NCBI GenBank assembly: GCA_009785015.1
Contig: WQXD01000015.1
Location: 1-28,402, forward strand
Direction: 5' to 3'
Source of the DNA: Oscillospiraceae bacterium
Lineage (GTDB): Bacteria; Bacillota_A; Clostridia; Oscillospirales; WRJC01
Length of the DNA: 28,402 nt
In this document: in pieces, positions 1-8,085 of the stretch
How positions within the stretch are numbered: the stretch's first letter is position 1
How the letters are laid out: each line of letters starts with the position of its first letter
Translations under genes and position numbers: made by a program
The notes under the pieces: model-generated
The model's input: only the letters and a program-made list of their open reading frames with translations
What the model was told of the DNA's origin: nothing
Databases searched by the model: none

Positions 1-4
1 CCCC

Positions 5-48
5 CCTGATATTATATATATTTATACCTATATATTTATTATATCAGG
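5..48. repeat. AT-rich imperfect inverted repeat at window edge
   Basis: The outer arms CCTGATAT (5-12) and ATATCAGG (41-48) are perfectly complementary, and the A/T-only interior can pair with a few mismatches. No U-tract follows on either strand, so it is not a convincing intrinsic terminator. It could be a weak transcript end of an upstream gene or an AT-rich structural element before the asnS promoter. Confidence 0.4.
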
Positions 49-106
49 TTAATTACATCTTTGTCAAGCTTTCCCTTGTCATCGCCAAAAAATTTTCGGG
101 GGCGTA

Positions 107-135
107 TTGCAAATTTTTTTAATATGTGATATACT
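107..135 (+). promoter_or_regulatory. Promoter of asnS / GH38 operon
   Basis: TTGCAA (107-112) and TATACT (130-135) are separated by 17 bp, and TGA directly precedes the -10 hexamer (extended -10). Transcription would begin near 142, leaving a leader of about 36 nt. That is too short for a T-box, which often regulates aminoacyl-tRNA synthetases in Firmicutes. Confidence 0.75.
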
Positions 136-177
136 TGAAATCATAAAGACCAAAAATACGAAGCGGGGATTTTGACG

Positions 178-1545
178 ATGGTGCGCACAAAAATAAAAGA
201 CATATACAAATGCCCGGAACGCTACGCGGGCGAAAGCGTGACTGTGGCGGGCTGGGCGCGCTTTATACGCGCGGGCGGGGCAGTCGGGTTTATCGAGCTC
301 AACGACGGCAGTTTTTTTAAAAATCTGCAGCTTGTTTTCGAGAGCAAAAACATAGACAATTACAGCGCCGTCGCCGCGCAGAACGTGGGGGCGGGGTTTG
401 TCGCCGAGGGCAGGATTGTAGAAACGCCCGATTCAAAGCAAAAATTCGAAATGCATGTCGAAAAAATCGAAACGGAAGGGGCTTCCGCCCCCGATTACCC
501 CCTTCAAAAAAAACGCCACTCGCCGGAATTCTTGAGGGAGATCGCCCACCTCCGGCCCAGGACCAATTTGTATTCGGCCGTATTTAAAATACGCTCCGAG
601 GCGGCATACGCGATACACGCGTTTTTTAACGGGCGGGATTTCGTCTATGTCAACACGCCGATAATAACCGCTTCCGACTGCGAGGGCGCGGGAGATATGT
701 TCAAAGTCACGACTTTGGAAAACACCGCCGATTACCAAAGGGATTTTTTCGGCAAAAAGGCGTTTCTTACGGTTTCGGGACAGTTAAACCTCGAATGTTT
801 CGCTATGGCGTTCGGAAATGTCTATACTTTCGGGCCCACATTCAGGGCGGAAGCCTCCAACACGCAGAGGCACGCCGCCGAATTTTGGATGATCGAGCCC
901 GAAATGGCGTTCGCCGACCTGGCCGACGATATGGAACTCGCGCGCGATTGTTTGGTTTTTGTGACGGATTATGTGCTTAAAAGCTGCGGCGAAGAGCTCG
1001 AATTTTTAAACCGGTTTTCCGACCCCGGGCTGCTTGAGCGGTTGGAGAAAATAACAAAGGCGAAATTCGGGCACATAACCTACTCGGAGGCGGTGGACCT
1101 GCTCTTGAAATGCGGGCAGAAATTCGAATATCCGATAAAATGGGGTATGGACATTCAAACCGAACATGAGCGTTACCTGTCCGAAAAAGTTTTTGAGGGG
1201 CCGGTATTCGTGACCGACTATCCGGCAGCGATCAAATCGTTCTATATGAGAAGAAACGGCGACGATAAAACGGTCGCCGCGATGGATCTGCTCGTGCCGG
1301 GGGTAGGCGAGCTTATCGGCGGCTCGCAGAGGGAGGAGCGCTGCGACAAACTAACCGAAGCGATGCGCGAAAAAAACATGAAAGAAGAAGATTACCGGTG
1401 GTATCTGGAGCTTCGGAAATACGGGGGCGTGAAGCATGCGGGCTTCGGGCTCGGTTTCGAGCGCCTTGTCATGTATCTGACGGGGATCCCGAATATACGC
1501 GACGTCTGCGCCTTCCCCAGAACGTACGGAAGCGCGGAATTTTGA
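178..1545 (+). CDS. asnS: Asparaginyl-tRNA synthetase
   Basis: Cytoplasmic class IIb synthetase that charges tRNA-Asn with asparagine, 455 aa, close to the usual 430-470. The N-terminal about 100 residues form the OB-fold anticodon-binding domain (VAGWARFIR...GFIELNDGS). Class II motif 2 begins at F222-R223 and continues into the AsnRS-type [16 protein letters not shown]. Motif 3, GFGLGFER, spans 422-429. The ATG at 178 is preferred over the in-frame TTG at 172 because the purine-rich AAGCGGGG (161-168) sits at proper distance from ATG and too close to TTG. The GH38 gene follows after 37 nt without a terminator, so both are probably on one transcript. AspRS and LysRS are excluded by the asparaginyl-type motif 2 and the absence of an AspRS insertion domain. 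Assignment is firm. Confidence 0.96.
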   Translation: MVRTKIKDIYKCPERYAGESVTVAGWARFIRAGGAVGFIELNDGSFFKNLQLVFESKNIDNYSAVAAQNVGAGFVAEGRIVETPDSKQKFEMHVEKIETEGASAPDYPLQKKRHSPEFLREIAHLRPRTNLYSAVFKIRSEAAYAIHAFFNGRDFVYVNTPIITASDCEGAGDMFKVTTLENTADYQRDFFGKKAFLTVSGQLNLECFAMAFGNVYTFGPTFRAEASNTQRHAAEFWMIEPEMAFADLADDMELARDCLVFVTDYVLKSCGEELEFLNRFSDPGLLERLEKITKAKFGHITYSEAVDLLLKCGQKFEYPIKWGMDIQTEHERYLSEKVFEGPVFVTDYPAAIKSFYMRRNGDDKTVAAMDLLVPGVGELIGGSQREERCDKLTEAMREKNMKEEDYRWYLELRKYGGVKHAGFGLGFERLVMYLTGIPNIRDVCAFPRTYGSAEF

Positions 1546-1582
1546 AAATATAATATTTATTAAAAGTGAGGGTTTAAAAATT

Positions 1583-4078
1583 ATGCTGAAAGTCTATTTT
1601 GTGCCGCACACCCATTTCGACGCGGAGGTGTTTTTGACCCGGGAAGAGTATCTGAGCTGGGGTTTTTCCAATATTTTGGACGCGCTGAAACTGTTGGAAA
1701 AAGAGCCGGAGTATAAATTCACGCTCGAGCAGGTCTGCTATATCGAGCCTTTTATGGAGCGCTACCCCGAGTGCAGGAAATCATTTTTGAAATTCGTCCG
1801 CGAGGGCAGGCTTTACATAACGTGCGGCATGTACTCGATGGCGGATATGAACATGCCCTCCGGAGAATCGCTGGCGAGGCAGTTTTTGAGGGGTGTGGGC
1901 TATTGCCGCGAAGTTTTGGGCATAGAAGTCGAAATCGGCTGGACGCTCGACAGCTTCGGACATCCCCCCACCACTCCGCAGCTCATCAAACAGGCGGGTT
2001 TCAAATATCACGCGTTCGCGCGCGTCACCGACTTCGCTTGCAAGGATTTCATATGGAAATCATCCGACAAAAGCGAAATTTTATGCCACCATATGCCCTT
2101 CAGCTACGGCGGTATCGGCGGAGCGCGCGAAACCCAGGAGGCTTTCGACGGCGCGATAACGGCGCGCGCGGCCGAGCTTCGAAAATATTCCGCAACGGAC
2201 GCGCTGCTTCTCGCGGAGGGGATAGACCTCGGGGCCCCGGATTTCGGCATCCCCGCGCGCATAACACAGTTCAACAAGACGCATTCGGACATAAAGGTGA
2301 TTTTGGCCACTCCGGACGAGTTTTTCCGCGAATTGGAAAAATCGCGCGGCGCGCTGCCTGTGGTCGAAGCGGATTTGAACCCCACATTCCAGGGTGTCTA
2401 CTCATCGCGCATCGAGGTCAAGCATCAAAACCGGTCATTGGAGGAAAAACTCACCACGGCGGAAATCCTTTCGGCGGCGGTCAAAAAGCCGATTGCGGAC
2501 AAAAACTTCGGGCTCGCCTGGGACAATGTGCTGTTCAACCAGTTCCACGACGATTTGTGCGGGTGCCATGTGGACAAGGTTTTCGACTTGATAATGGGCC
2601 GCTATGAGTTCTCGGCGATCATAGCCGACGCCGTATCCGGCGAGGCGATGGAAGCCTTGTCCCAAAGCGCCGACACTTCCGGCGAAGGTATACCGGTGCT
2701 CGCGTTCAACCCCTTGGCCTGGGAAAGGCGCGATTTGGTTTCGGTGCGTTTCGGCGTCGAAAAAGGGGGCGCGGGGGATGTTTTAATATATGACAGCGCA
2801 AAAAGGCCGCTTTCTTTCGCTCTTTCAGACGTCAAATATTATCCGGACGGAGATCTGCGCGAGGCGGTCGCGCACTTCGTCCCGCTTCTGCCGCCTATGG
2901 GGTATGAGGTATTTCATATCGTTCCCATCGCCGGCGAAATCAAAAAAACCCCCGGAGAGCAAACCGTCCCGTCCGAGGCGACCGTTTTTGAAAACGGGTT
3001 TTTTGACATCGCCATAAACAACAAAAACGGCGTCATCGAGAGCCTCAGGCTCAAATCCGGAGAAGAATTGATCGATTCGGGCTCCGGCGGGGCGATGATG
3101 GTCAGGCAGCCGGACGCCGGGGATTTCTGGGAGCTGTATGAACCGCTCTACGCCGCCGCCTCGGTGCCATTGGACAAATCCAAACCGATATTTGACAATT
3201 CCGGTTCCCTGTATTCAAAAGACACGGGCGGTTTGGCTGCGGTGACAAAAGATTCAATCAAAAGCGAGTTTGATTTCGATTGCGGCGACTATGGCGGGGG
3301 CCGCTTCTCATTCAAAATCACGGTATACGGCGATATGCCGCGCATCGATATCGAAGGCCATATCGAAAACAAATCAAAAGACGCGCGCTACCTTTTCGCG
3401 GTTCCGGTGGGCAAGGGCGAAAAAATCACGCGCGGGGTCCCCTTCGGCCACACCGAAAACAAAGAAGGCGAATACCCGGCGGTCGACTATATGGATTACA
3501 GCGGTTTGAACTCGGGATTGACGCTTCTCAACGCCGGGCTCCCGGGCAACGCGGTAAAGGACGGCGTTTTGTCGGTTTGCCTGATGAGGGCAGTGGCCTA
3601 CAAGATGTACAGCGGAGGCGGGTACGATGAGGGCGAATCTGCTTCGGGCGGTTTTGAGATCGGAAAAAGCATACCCTTCAGATTTTCGCTTCTGCCCCAT
3701 AAAGACGAATGCGACCCCGCCCTGGCGGCGCGGGCCGGAAGAGAATTGAATGTGCGCGCAAGGGCGGTAAAATGCGAGGCGCACGGCGGAAAGCTTCCCG
3801 CAAGGCACAGCTTTTTGTCGGTAAATTCCCCGAATATCATAACCACATGTTTTAAACTCTCGCCAAACGGCTGTATACTGCGCGTATATGAGGCGGGCGG
3901 ACAAGATATAAAGCGCGCCGAAATCGAAATAAACTTGGCGGAATTGTCGGTTTCGGGAGCTGCGGCGGTCGATTTTACCGAAAAGGAGCTTGCGGGACAA
4001 GATGCCGAAATTATAGACGGCAAAATATGTTTTCCGCTCGGCGCAAACGAAATCCGTTCTTTTAAAGTTGCATTTTAA
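1583..4078 (+). CDS. GH38 alpha-mannosidase
   Basis: Probable retaining exo-alpha-mannosidase, 831 aa, acting on mannose-containing oligosaccharides. The GH38 metal-site motif HTHFD occupies 9-13; the more usual form is H-x-H-W-D. The motif WTLDSFGH places the expected catalytic nucleophile at D123 (family WxxDxFGH). FNQFHDD (H322) matches the second metal/active-site segment. A helical linker and a large beta-sandwich C-terminal region (from about residue 370) follow, as usual for the family. No signal peptide is present, so the enzyme is inferred to be cytoplasmic and to act on imported glycans. The SD GTGAGGG lies before ATG 1583. It is the second gene after asnS and ends at a strong terminator. 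Linkage specificity cannot be read from sequence. Confidence 0.92.
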   Translation: MLKVYFVPHTHFDAEVFLTREEYLSWGFSNILDALKLLEKEPEYKFTLEQVCYIEPFMERYPECRKSFLKFVREGRLYITCGMYSMADMNMPSGESLARQFLRGVGYCREVLGIEVEIGWTLDSFGHPPTTPQLIKQAGFKYHAFARVTDFACKDFIWKSSDKSEILCHHMPFSYGGIGGARETQEAFDGAITARAAELRKYSATDALLLAEGIDLGAPDFGIPARITQFNKTHSDIKVILATPDEFFRELEKSRGALPVVEADLNPTFQGVYSSRIEVKHQNRSLEEKLTTAEILSAAVKKPIADKNFGLAWDNVLFNQFHDDLCGCHVDKVFDLIMGRYEFSAIIADAVSGEAMEALSQSADTSGEGIPVLAFNPLAWERRDLVSVRFGVEKGGAGDVLIYDSAKRPLSFALSDVKYYPDGDLREAVAHFVPLLPPMGYEVFHIVPIAGEIKKTPGEQTVPSEATVFENGFFDIAINNKNGVIESLRLKSGEELIDSGSGGAMMVRQPDAGDFWELYEPLYAAASVPLDKSKPIFDNSGSLYSKDTGGLAAVTKDSIKSEFDFDCGDYGGGRFSFKITVYGDMPRIDIEGHIENKSKDARYLFAVPVGKGEKITRGVPFGHTENKEGEYPAVDYMDYSGLNSGLTLLNAGLPGNAVKDGVLSVCLMRAVAYKMYSGGGYDEGESASGGFEIGKSIPFRFSLLPHKDECDPALAARAGRELNVRARAVKCEAHGGKLPARHSFLSVNSPNIITTCFKLSPNGCILRVYEAGGQDIKRAEIEINLAELSVSGAAAVDFTEKELAGQDAEIIDGKICFPLGANEIRSFKVAF

Positions 4079-4093
4079 AGGAGCATAAAAAGG

Positions 4094-4138
4094 GGCGCAT
4101 AGTCACTGATTAAGGACTATGCGCCGCCGTTTTATTTT
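4094..4138. terminator. Bidirectional intrinsic terminator between convergent genes
   Basis: An 11-bp perfect stem, GGCGCATAGTC (4094-4104) with GACTATGCGCC (4115-4125), encloses a 10-nt loop. On the + strand it is followed by a T-rich tract (TTTTATTTT, 4130-4138). On the - strand the hairpin is followed by CC and TTTTT. It can therefore terminate both the GH38 gene and the surface-protein gene that converge here. Confidence 0.9.
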
Positions 4139-4157
4139 ACATTGATATTATCTGCTG

Positions 4158-5045
4158 TTATCTGCTTTTTCTTTTGAAAATCAGGGCTCCGGATGCCGCT
4201 GCCGCCGATAAAACCATGAATATCGCCATCGCGTCGCCGGTCTGGGCCGCTGCGGGGGGTGTAGGCTGCTGCGCCGCCGCTGCTTCCTCTGCCGCTGCCG
4301 CCGCCGCCGCATCCGCCGCAGCTTTGGCTGCCGCTGCTGCCGCCTCGGCTTCTGCCGCTGCCGCCGCTGCTGCCGCCGCTATGGCGGGGTCGGGATAGGC
4401 CGCCGCAGGGTCGACTTTTCCGATTTGCAGCGCCGAATCGCTGTTCGGGTCGTAACCCAGGTCGTCGGTTATGATCATGCCCGCGTATTTCGCGAGTGGT
4501 TCCCTGGTTATAACTTTCAGCGCGTGATCTCCGGCTTTCAAATCAAAAAATTTCTTTTGGCCCGACAAATAGGCGTTGAAGCCGTCAAAGCCGAAGGGCG
4601 CGTCCGAGTCCGCGCTGTCGTCCATGATTTCCTGCCTGGAATTCATCCACATCCAATACCATACTTCGTAATATTCAAAATCGGGATTGGGCTGTTCGTT
4701 TGATTCCATATAGTCGCTGGTGAATATCTCGCCGCCGTCAAGTGAAAGAAACAGCGAGTTCGCAGTTTCGTTTTCCGCCCAGGCCAAAAACCAGACGGCG
4801 TATTTCCCGTCTGCGGGAACCGAAAAGTTCACTATGGAAAAATGCGCGGCTCCTTCGTCGTCGCGCTCATCCCCCTGCAGCGCTTTTCCGCCATATACTT
4901 CCGGTTCGTCTATCACGGCGATACTCGCGCCGGAGTTTAACTTAAAATCATCGAGATTAAACCCCTGCGTAAATGCGAGCGCCGGAGTCGCCATGCAAAC
5001 CACAAGCACGGCAATCAGTGCCATTGTCAAGATTTTGTTTTTCAT
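4158..5045 (-). CDS. Secreted Ala-rich surface protein with C-terminal anchor
   Basis: 295 aa, function unknown. A signal peptide spans about 1-24 (cleavage after ALA). Residues about 30-195 look like a beta-sandwich, possibly carbohydrate-binding: VPADGKYAVWFLAWAENET and LKAGDHALKVITRE resemble the cores of CBM-like modules, but no family is recognised. Residues 213-258 are an almost pure Ala linker broken by Glu, Lys and Asp. The C-terminus has PPAAAQTGD (TGD at 269-271), a hydrophobic helix (about 272-290) and KRKSR. This is the layout of sortase-type or membrane-anchored surface proteins, although the motif is a degenerate form of LPxTG/NPxTG. The SD AAGGAG (5058-5063) precedes ATG 5045. 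It has its own promoter inside the 3' end of the upstream gene and a shared terminator. The role as a glycan-binding surface protein is inference. Confidence 0.85.
   Translation of the reverse strand: MKNKILTMALIAVLVVCMATPALAFTQGFNLDDFKLNSGASIAVIDEPEVYGGKALQGDERDDEGAAHFSIVNFSVPADGKYAVWFLAWAENETANSLFLSLDGGEIFTSDYMESNEQPNPDFEYYEVWYWMWMNSRQEIMDDSADSDAPFGFDGFNAYLSGQKKFFDLKAGDHALKVITREPLAKYAGMIITDDLGYDPNSDSALQIGKVDPAAAYPDPAIAAAAAAAAAEAEAAAAAAKAAADAAAAAAAEEAAAAQQPTPPAAAQTGDAMAIFMVLSAAAASGALIFKRKSR
4272..4385 (-). repeat. Alanine-codon low-complexity tract
   Basis: About 38 consecutive codons, mostly GCN, encode the Ala-rich linker (residues about 221-258) of the surface protein. Synonymous alanine codons are mixed rather than being one repeated trinucleotide, so it is not a simple microsatellite. 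The protein repeat is likely helical, with Glu/Lys/Asp interruptions. Confidence 0.8.
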
Positions 5046-5095
5046 AATTTCGCGATTCTCCTTATGTTTTTTATTTTTATTGACGCCTTGGATAT

Positions 5096-5124
5096 ATTAT
5101 AGCAAATCAAAATTACAAAGTCAA
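5096..5124 (-). promoter_or_regulatory. Promoter of surface protein gene
   Basis: On the - strand, TTGACT (5119-5124) and TATAAT (5096-5101) are separated by exactly 17 bp, with TGC before the -10 (extended -10). The -35 box overlaps the last codons of the GNAT gene, so the surface protein can be transcribed independently even though no terminator separates the two genes. Confidence 0.85.
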
Positions 5125-5661
5125 GCGTTTTTTATTATTTTCTAATAATTCCCACCCGAATATTTTGTATATTTTTTCCCAGCGTTCGGACATCGTCTCG
5201 TCGACGCTCAAATCGGGGACAAAACCGAGGCTGCGGTATGTCTTTATAGCGGGCAGCCGAAAATCGTCCGTGGTCAGAAACGCCTTGCCAAAGCCCGCTT
5301 CGCGGATGCGCCTCAGGGTCGCCGCCGTGATCTCATAGCCCAATTTCTGCCCGGAATAACCGGCGTCCGCCGCTATCATATGCACGCACGCGCCCTCGCT
5401 TGCAAATTCGCTCCCGCACAGCGCCGTGCCCGTGGCGATGACTTTGTCCCCATGCGAAATCACGAAGACGCCGTCTTCGACATAGCCCTTCGCGCACTCG
5501 ATCCTGTCGTGAAAACTGTTTTTTTCCTTGAAAGCCGCCAGGCATAACTCTTCCCATTTTTCTTTTTCATCGGGGCGAATCACCCTCAGCTCGTATTTTG
5601 GCGGTATGTTCGCCTTTGGAATATCGGACATGTCAAATTTCCACATTTTCAATTGATTCAT
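5113..5661 (-). CDS. GNAT family N-acetyltransferase
   Basis: Predicted cytoplasmic acyl-CoA-dependent N-acetyltransferase, 182 aa. The GNAT core is visible: beta4 with the acetyl-CoA loop (VHMIAADAGYSGQKLGYEI, 93-111), where SGQKLG takes the place of the usual Q/RxxGxG/A, then LPAIKTYRSLGF (136-147), the typical beta5-alpha4 end of the fold. The substrate (amine of a small molecule, protein or sugar) cannot be deduced. The start is ATG 5661 with SD GGAGGGA (5667-5673). Its promoter is a full-consensus one, back to back with that of the GH95 gene. The surface-protein gene follows downstream with its own promoter. Confidence 0.85.
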   Translation of the reverse strand: MNQLKMWKFDMSDIPKANIPPKYELRVIRPDEKEKWEELCLAAFKEKNSFHDRIECAKGYVEDGVFVISHGDKVIATGTALCGSEFASEGACVHMIAADAGYSGQKLGYEITAATLRRIREAGFGKAFLTTDDFRLPAIKTYRSLGFVPDLSVDETMSERWEKIYKIFGWELLENNKKRLTL

Positions 5662-5694
5662 AATTATCCCTCCATTCGATTTTTTGATAATAAA

Positions 5695-5723
5695 ATTATA
5701 CCGCAGACAAATATTTTTGTCAA
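5695..5723 (-). promoter_or_regulatory. Full-consensus promoter of GNAT gene, overlapped by a palindrome
   Basis: On the - strand, TTGACA (5718-5723) and TATAAT (5695-5700) have 17-bp spacing, matching sigma-A consensus at all 12 positions. A small perfect inverted repeat GACAAA-TATT-TTTGTC (5706-5721) covers the spacer and enters the -35 box, where a repressor could act. Confidence 0.9.
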
Positions 5724-5740
5724 GTTATTTTTTATTTTTG

Positions 5741-5769
5741 TTGCAAACGCCGATAATTTATGATATAAT
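5741..5769 (+). promoter_or_regulatory. Promoter of GH95 / activase operon
   Basis: TTGCAA (5741-5746) and TATAAT (5764-5769) have 17-bp spacing, and TGA precedes the -10 hexamer (extended -10). Its -35 box lies only 17 bp from the -35 of the divergent GNAT promoter, so the two may compete or share control. Confidence 0.88.
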
Positions 5770-5816
5770 GTATTGGTTCGCATATTTGAATACTTGAGTG
5801 AGGGAATATAATAGTT

Positions 5817-8057
5817 ATGAATACAAAAATGAATTACAAAACGCAGGCGCGCGAATGGATGGAGGGCCTGCCGATCGGAAACGGGAGGCTTGCCGCGATG
5901 ATTTGGGGGACCTGCGCAAAAGATACCGTCGATTTGAACCATGAATGGCTGTGGCGGGGGACCAACAAAAACCGCAAAATCGTACCGGCGGCGGAGCATC
6001 TTGCATCTGTCAGGGAGCTTTTGAAAAAGGGCGATTTTTACAATGCCACATTGGAAGCAAACAAATATTTTGGCGGAGGCGGCGGAGTGTCCTCCCAAAA
6101 AGGCAGGGTTGACCCGTATCAGACGGCCGGTTTTTTGGAATTTGCGCTCGGCGGATGCGAAAAATTCGAATGGCGCGAATTGGATATCGAAACGGGAATT
6201 TGCCGCGTTTCAAGAAAAACTTCCGGAACATCGGTTATTTCCGAATTTTTCGCGAGCTGCGAAAACGGGCTGATCATGTCCAAATGGCAATCAAGCGATA
6301 AAAACGGCAGATTTTCATGCGGTATTTCGCACTCGAGGGTAAAAGACGAGGGCGCCGCGTATAAAATAAGCGCGCAGGACGACAGGCTTGTATTCGACTG
6401 CGCGTTTGAGGGCGGAATAAAGTATCGTCTCATATCCGAAATTCAGACGGACGGAAACTGCGCCGCGGCAGATGACCGTATAAATATCGAAGGCGCCTCA
6501 TATGTCAAATGTATAACAAACATAGCGACTTCGGTATTTGACCTGGAAAATGAAATCGCCGGATATCCCGCGGATTTCGACGCTTTTGAAACCGAAAAAA
6601 TCAGGCATACCGCCAAATTCTCCAAAATAATCAACAAGGTGGCCCTCGAAATCGACGAAGAGGGCGCAGTAGAAGACCTTTCAATCGAAGAACGGCTCGA
6701 AAAGATCCGCGAGGGCAAGCGCGACAACAAAATGGCCGCCCTGTATTTTAATTTCGGCAGATACCTGATGGTTTCATCTTCCGTTTGCGGCGACTTGCCC
6801 GCGAATCTGCAGGGCAAATGGAACGACAGAATAGACCCGCCCTGGGAAAGCGACTACCACTTTGATATAAATTTGCAGATGAATTACCAGATGGCGGAAA
6901 AGTGCGATATGCCCGAGTGCGCCGACGCGCTGCTTGGATATCTCGAGAGTTTTTATGAAAGCGGCGCCGAAGCGGCCATGGGGCTTTACGGCTGCCGGGG
7001 GATTTATCTGCCGATACAGACGGACGCCTGGGGGATTTCGACCCCCGAATCGTGCGGGTGGGCGGTCTGGATAGGGGCCGCGCCGTGGTTTTCACAGCAT
7101 TTCTGGCATCATTACATATATTCGGGCGATATCGGCTATTTAAAAAACAGGGCATACAGGTACTTAAAGGCAGTCGCCGAATTTTACGAGGATTATTTAG
7201 TCGAGGACGAAAACGGCGTTTTTCAGATAATGCCGAGCCAATCCCCGGAAAACAGTTTCAAGGAAGCGCAGGGGCAAATCGGAATGCCTGTTTCCATTTG
7301 CGTTTCGGCGGCAATGGACGTACAGCTCGCCCACGAAGCCTTAGGCTACGCGATCGAAGCGGCAAAGATTTTGAAAACCGACGAAGACCGGGTAAAAATA
7401 TGGGAGGATATGCGCGCCAGGCTGCCGGACTTTAAAATCGGTCCGGACGGGCGCCTGCTCGAGTGGGACGACCACAAAAAAACGGAAGCCGAACCCGGGC
7501 ACCGGCACCTGTCGCACTTATACGGGGTTTTCCCGTCCGATTTGTTCACAAGCGAGACGCGGACCGCGCAGTATCACGCGGCGCGCAAATCGCTGGATTT
7601 CAGATTGTCCCACGGCGGGGGGCACACGGGCTGGAGCAGGGCCTGGGTCGCCTGCCTCCAGGCGAGATTTGATAATCCCGAAGGTTTTTATGAGCATTTT
7701 ACCGCGCTCATAAAAGATTTCGCGACAGTCAGCCTGCTCGACCTGCACCCACCGGGGATTTTTCAGATAGACGGGAATCTGGGGGCTGTGTCCGCTTTAA
7801 TCGAGGCGGTGATCAGTTTTACCGATGACAGGCTCTATCTGCTGCGCGCGCTTCCGGCGAATTGGGCCGGCGGCAGCCTGCAGGGGATCAAGATCCCGGG
7901 GGGCCATACCGTTTCGGTATGGTGGAAAAACGGCAAAGCGGAAGTTGTAAAGATTCAAATGGGCCGGGAGAGCGCACTAAAGGCGAGCGTCAACGGCCAG
8001 GACAAAATTTTTTCCGGCGCCGCGGGTGAAATCACAGAGTGGCGCATTACACTGTAA
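5817..8057 (+). CDS. GH95 family glycosidase (alpha-L-fucosidase-like)
   Basis: 746 aa, matching GH95 inverting exo-alpha-L-fucosidases (some members are alpha-L-galactosidases). The N-terminal beta-sandwich carries WMEGLPIGNGRLAAMIWG. The (alpha/alpha)6 barrel carries SPEN with E478 (expected general acid), HRHLSHLYG, GHTGWSRAW and FQIDGN with D652 (expected base). The segment normally written N-I-N-x-x-M-N-Y-W reads D350-I-N352-L-Q-M-N-Y-Q here, so one of the two Asn residues reported to help the base is Asp. There is no signal peptide, so it is probably cytoplasmic. The SD GAGTGAGGG (5796-5804) precedes ATG 5817. It is first in an operon with the large ATPase fusion 28 nt downstream. Family call is firm; exact sugar specificity is open. 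Confidence 0.92.
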   Translation: MNTKMNYKTQAREWMEGLPIGNGRLAAMIWGTCAKDTVDLNHEWLWRGTNKNRKIVPAAEHLASVRELLKKGDFYNATLEANKYFGGGGGVSSQKGRVDPYQTAGFLEFALGGCEKFEWRELDIETGICRVSRKTSGTSVISEFFASCENGLIMSKWQSSDKNGRFSCGISHSRVKDEGAAYKISAQDDRLVFDCAFEGGIKYRLISEIQTDGNCAAADDRINIEGASYVKCITNIATSVFDLENEIAGYPADFDAFETEKIRHTAKFSKIINKVALEIDEEGAVEDLSIEERLEKIREGKRDNKMAALYFNFGRYLMVSSSVCGDLPANLQGKWNDRIDPPWESDYHFDINLQMNYQMAEKCDMPECADALLGYLESFYESGAEAAMGLYGCRGIYLPIQTDAWGISTPESCGWAVWIGAAPWFSQHFWHHYIYSGDIGYLKNRAYRYLKAVAEFYEDYLVEDENGVFQIMPSQSPENSFKEAQGQIGMPVSICVSAAMDVQLAHEALGYAIEAAKILKTDEDRVKIWEDMRARLPDFKIGPDGRLLEWDDHKKTEAEPGHRHLSHLYGVFPSDLFTSETRTAQYHAARKSLDFRLSHGGGHTGWSRAWVACLQARFDNPEGFYEHFTALIKDFATVSLLDLHPPGIFQIDGNLGAVSALIEAVISFTDDRLYLLRALPANWAGGSLQGIKIPGGHTVSVWWKNGKAEVVKIQMGRESALKASVNGQDKIFSGAAGEITEWRITL

Positions 8058-8085
8058 AGAGAGAGAAAGAAAGGTATATCGCAAT

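Noticed and set aside
107..177. T-box riboswitch upstream of asnS
   Set aside because: The promoter leaves only about 36 nt of leader, with no specifier or antiterminator structure.
4272..4385. Simple tandem repeat or CRISPR-like array in the GCN-rich tract
   Set aside because: It encodes an in-frame Ala linker with mixed synonymous codons; there are no spacers and no repeat unit.
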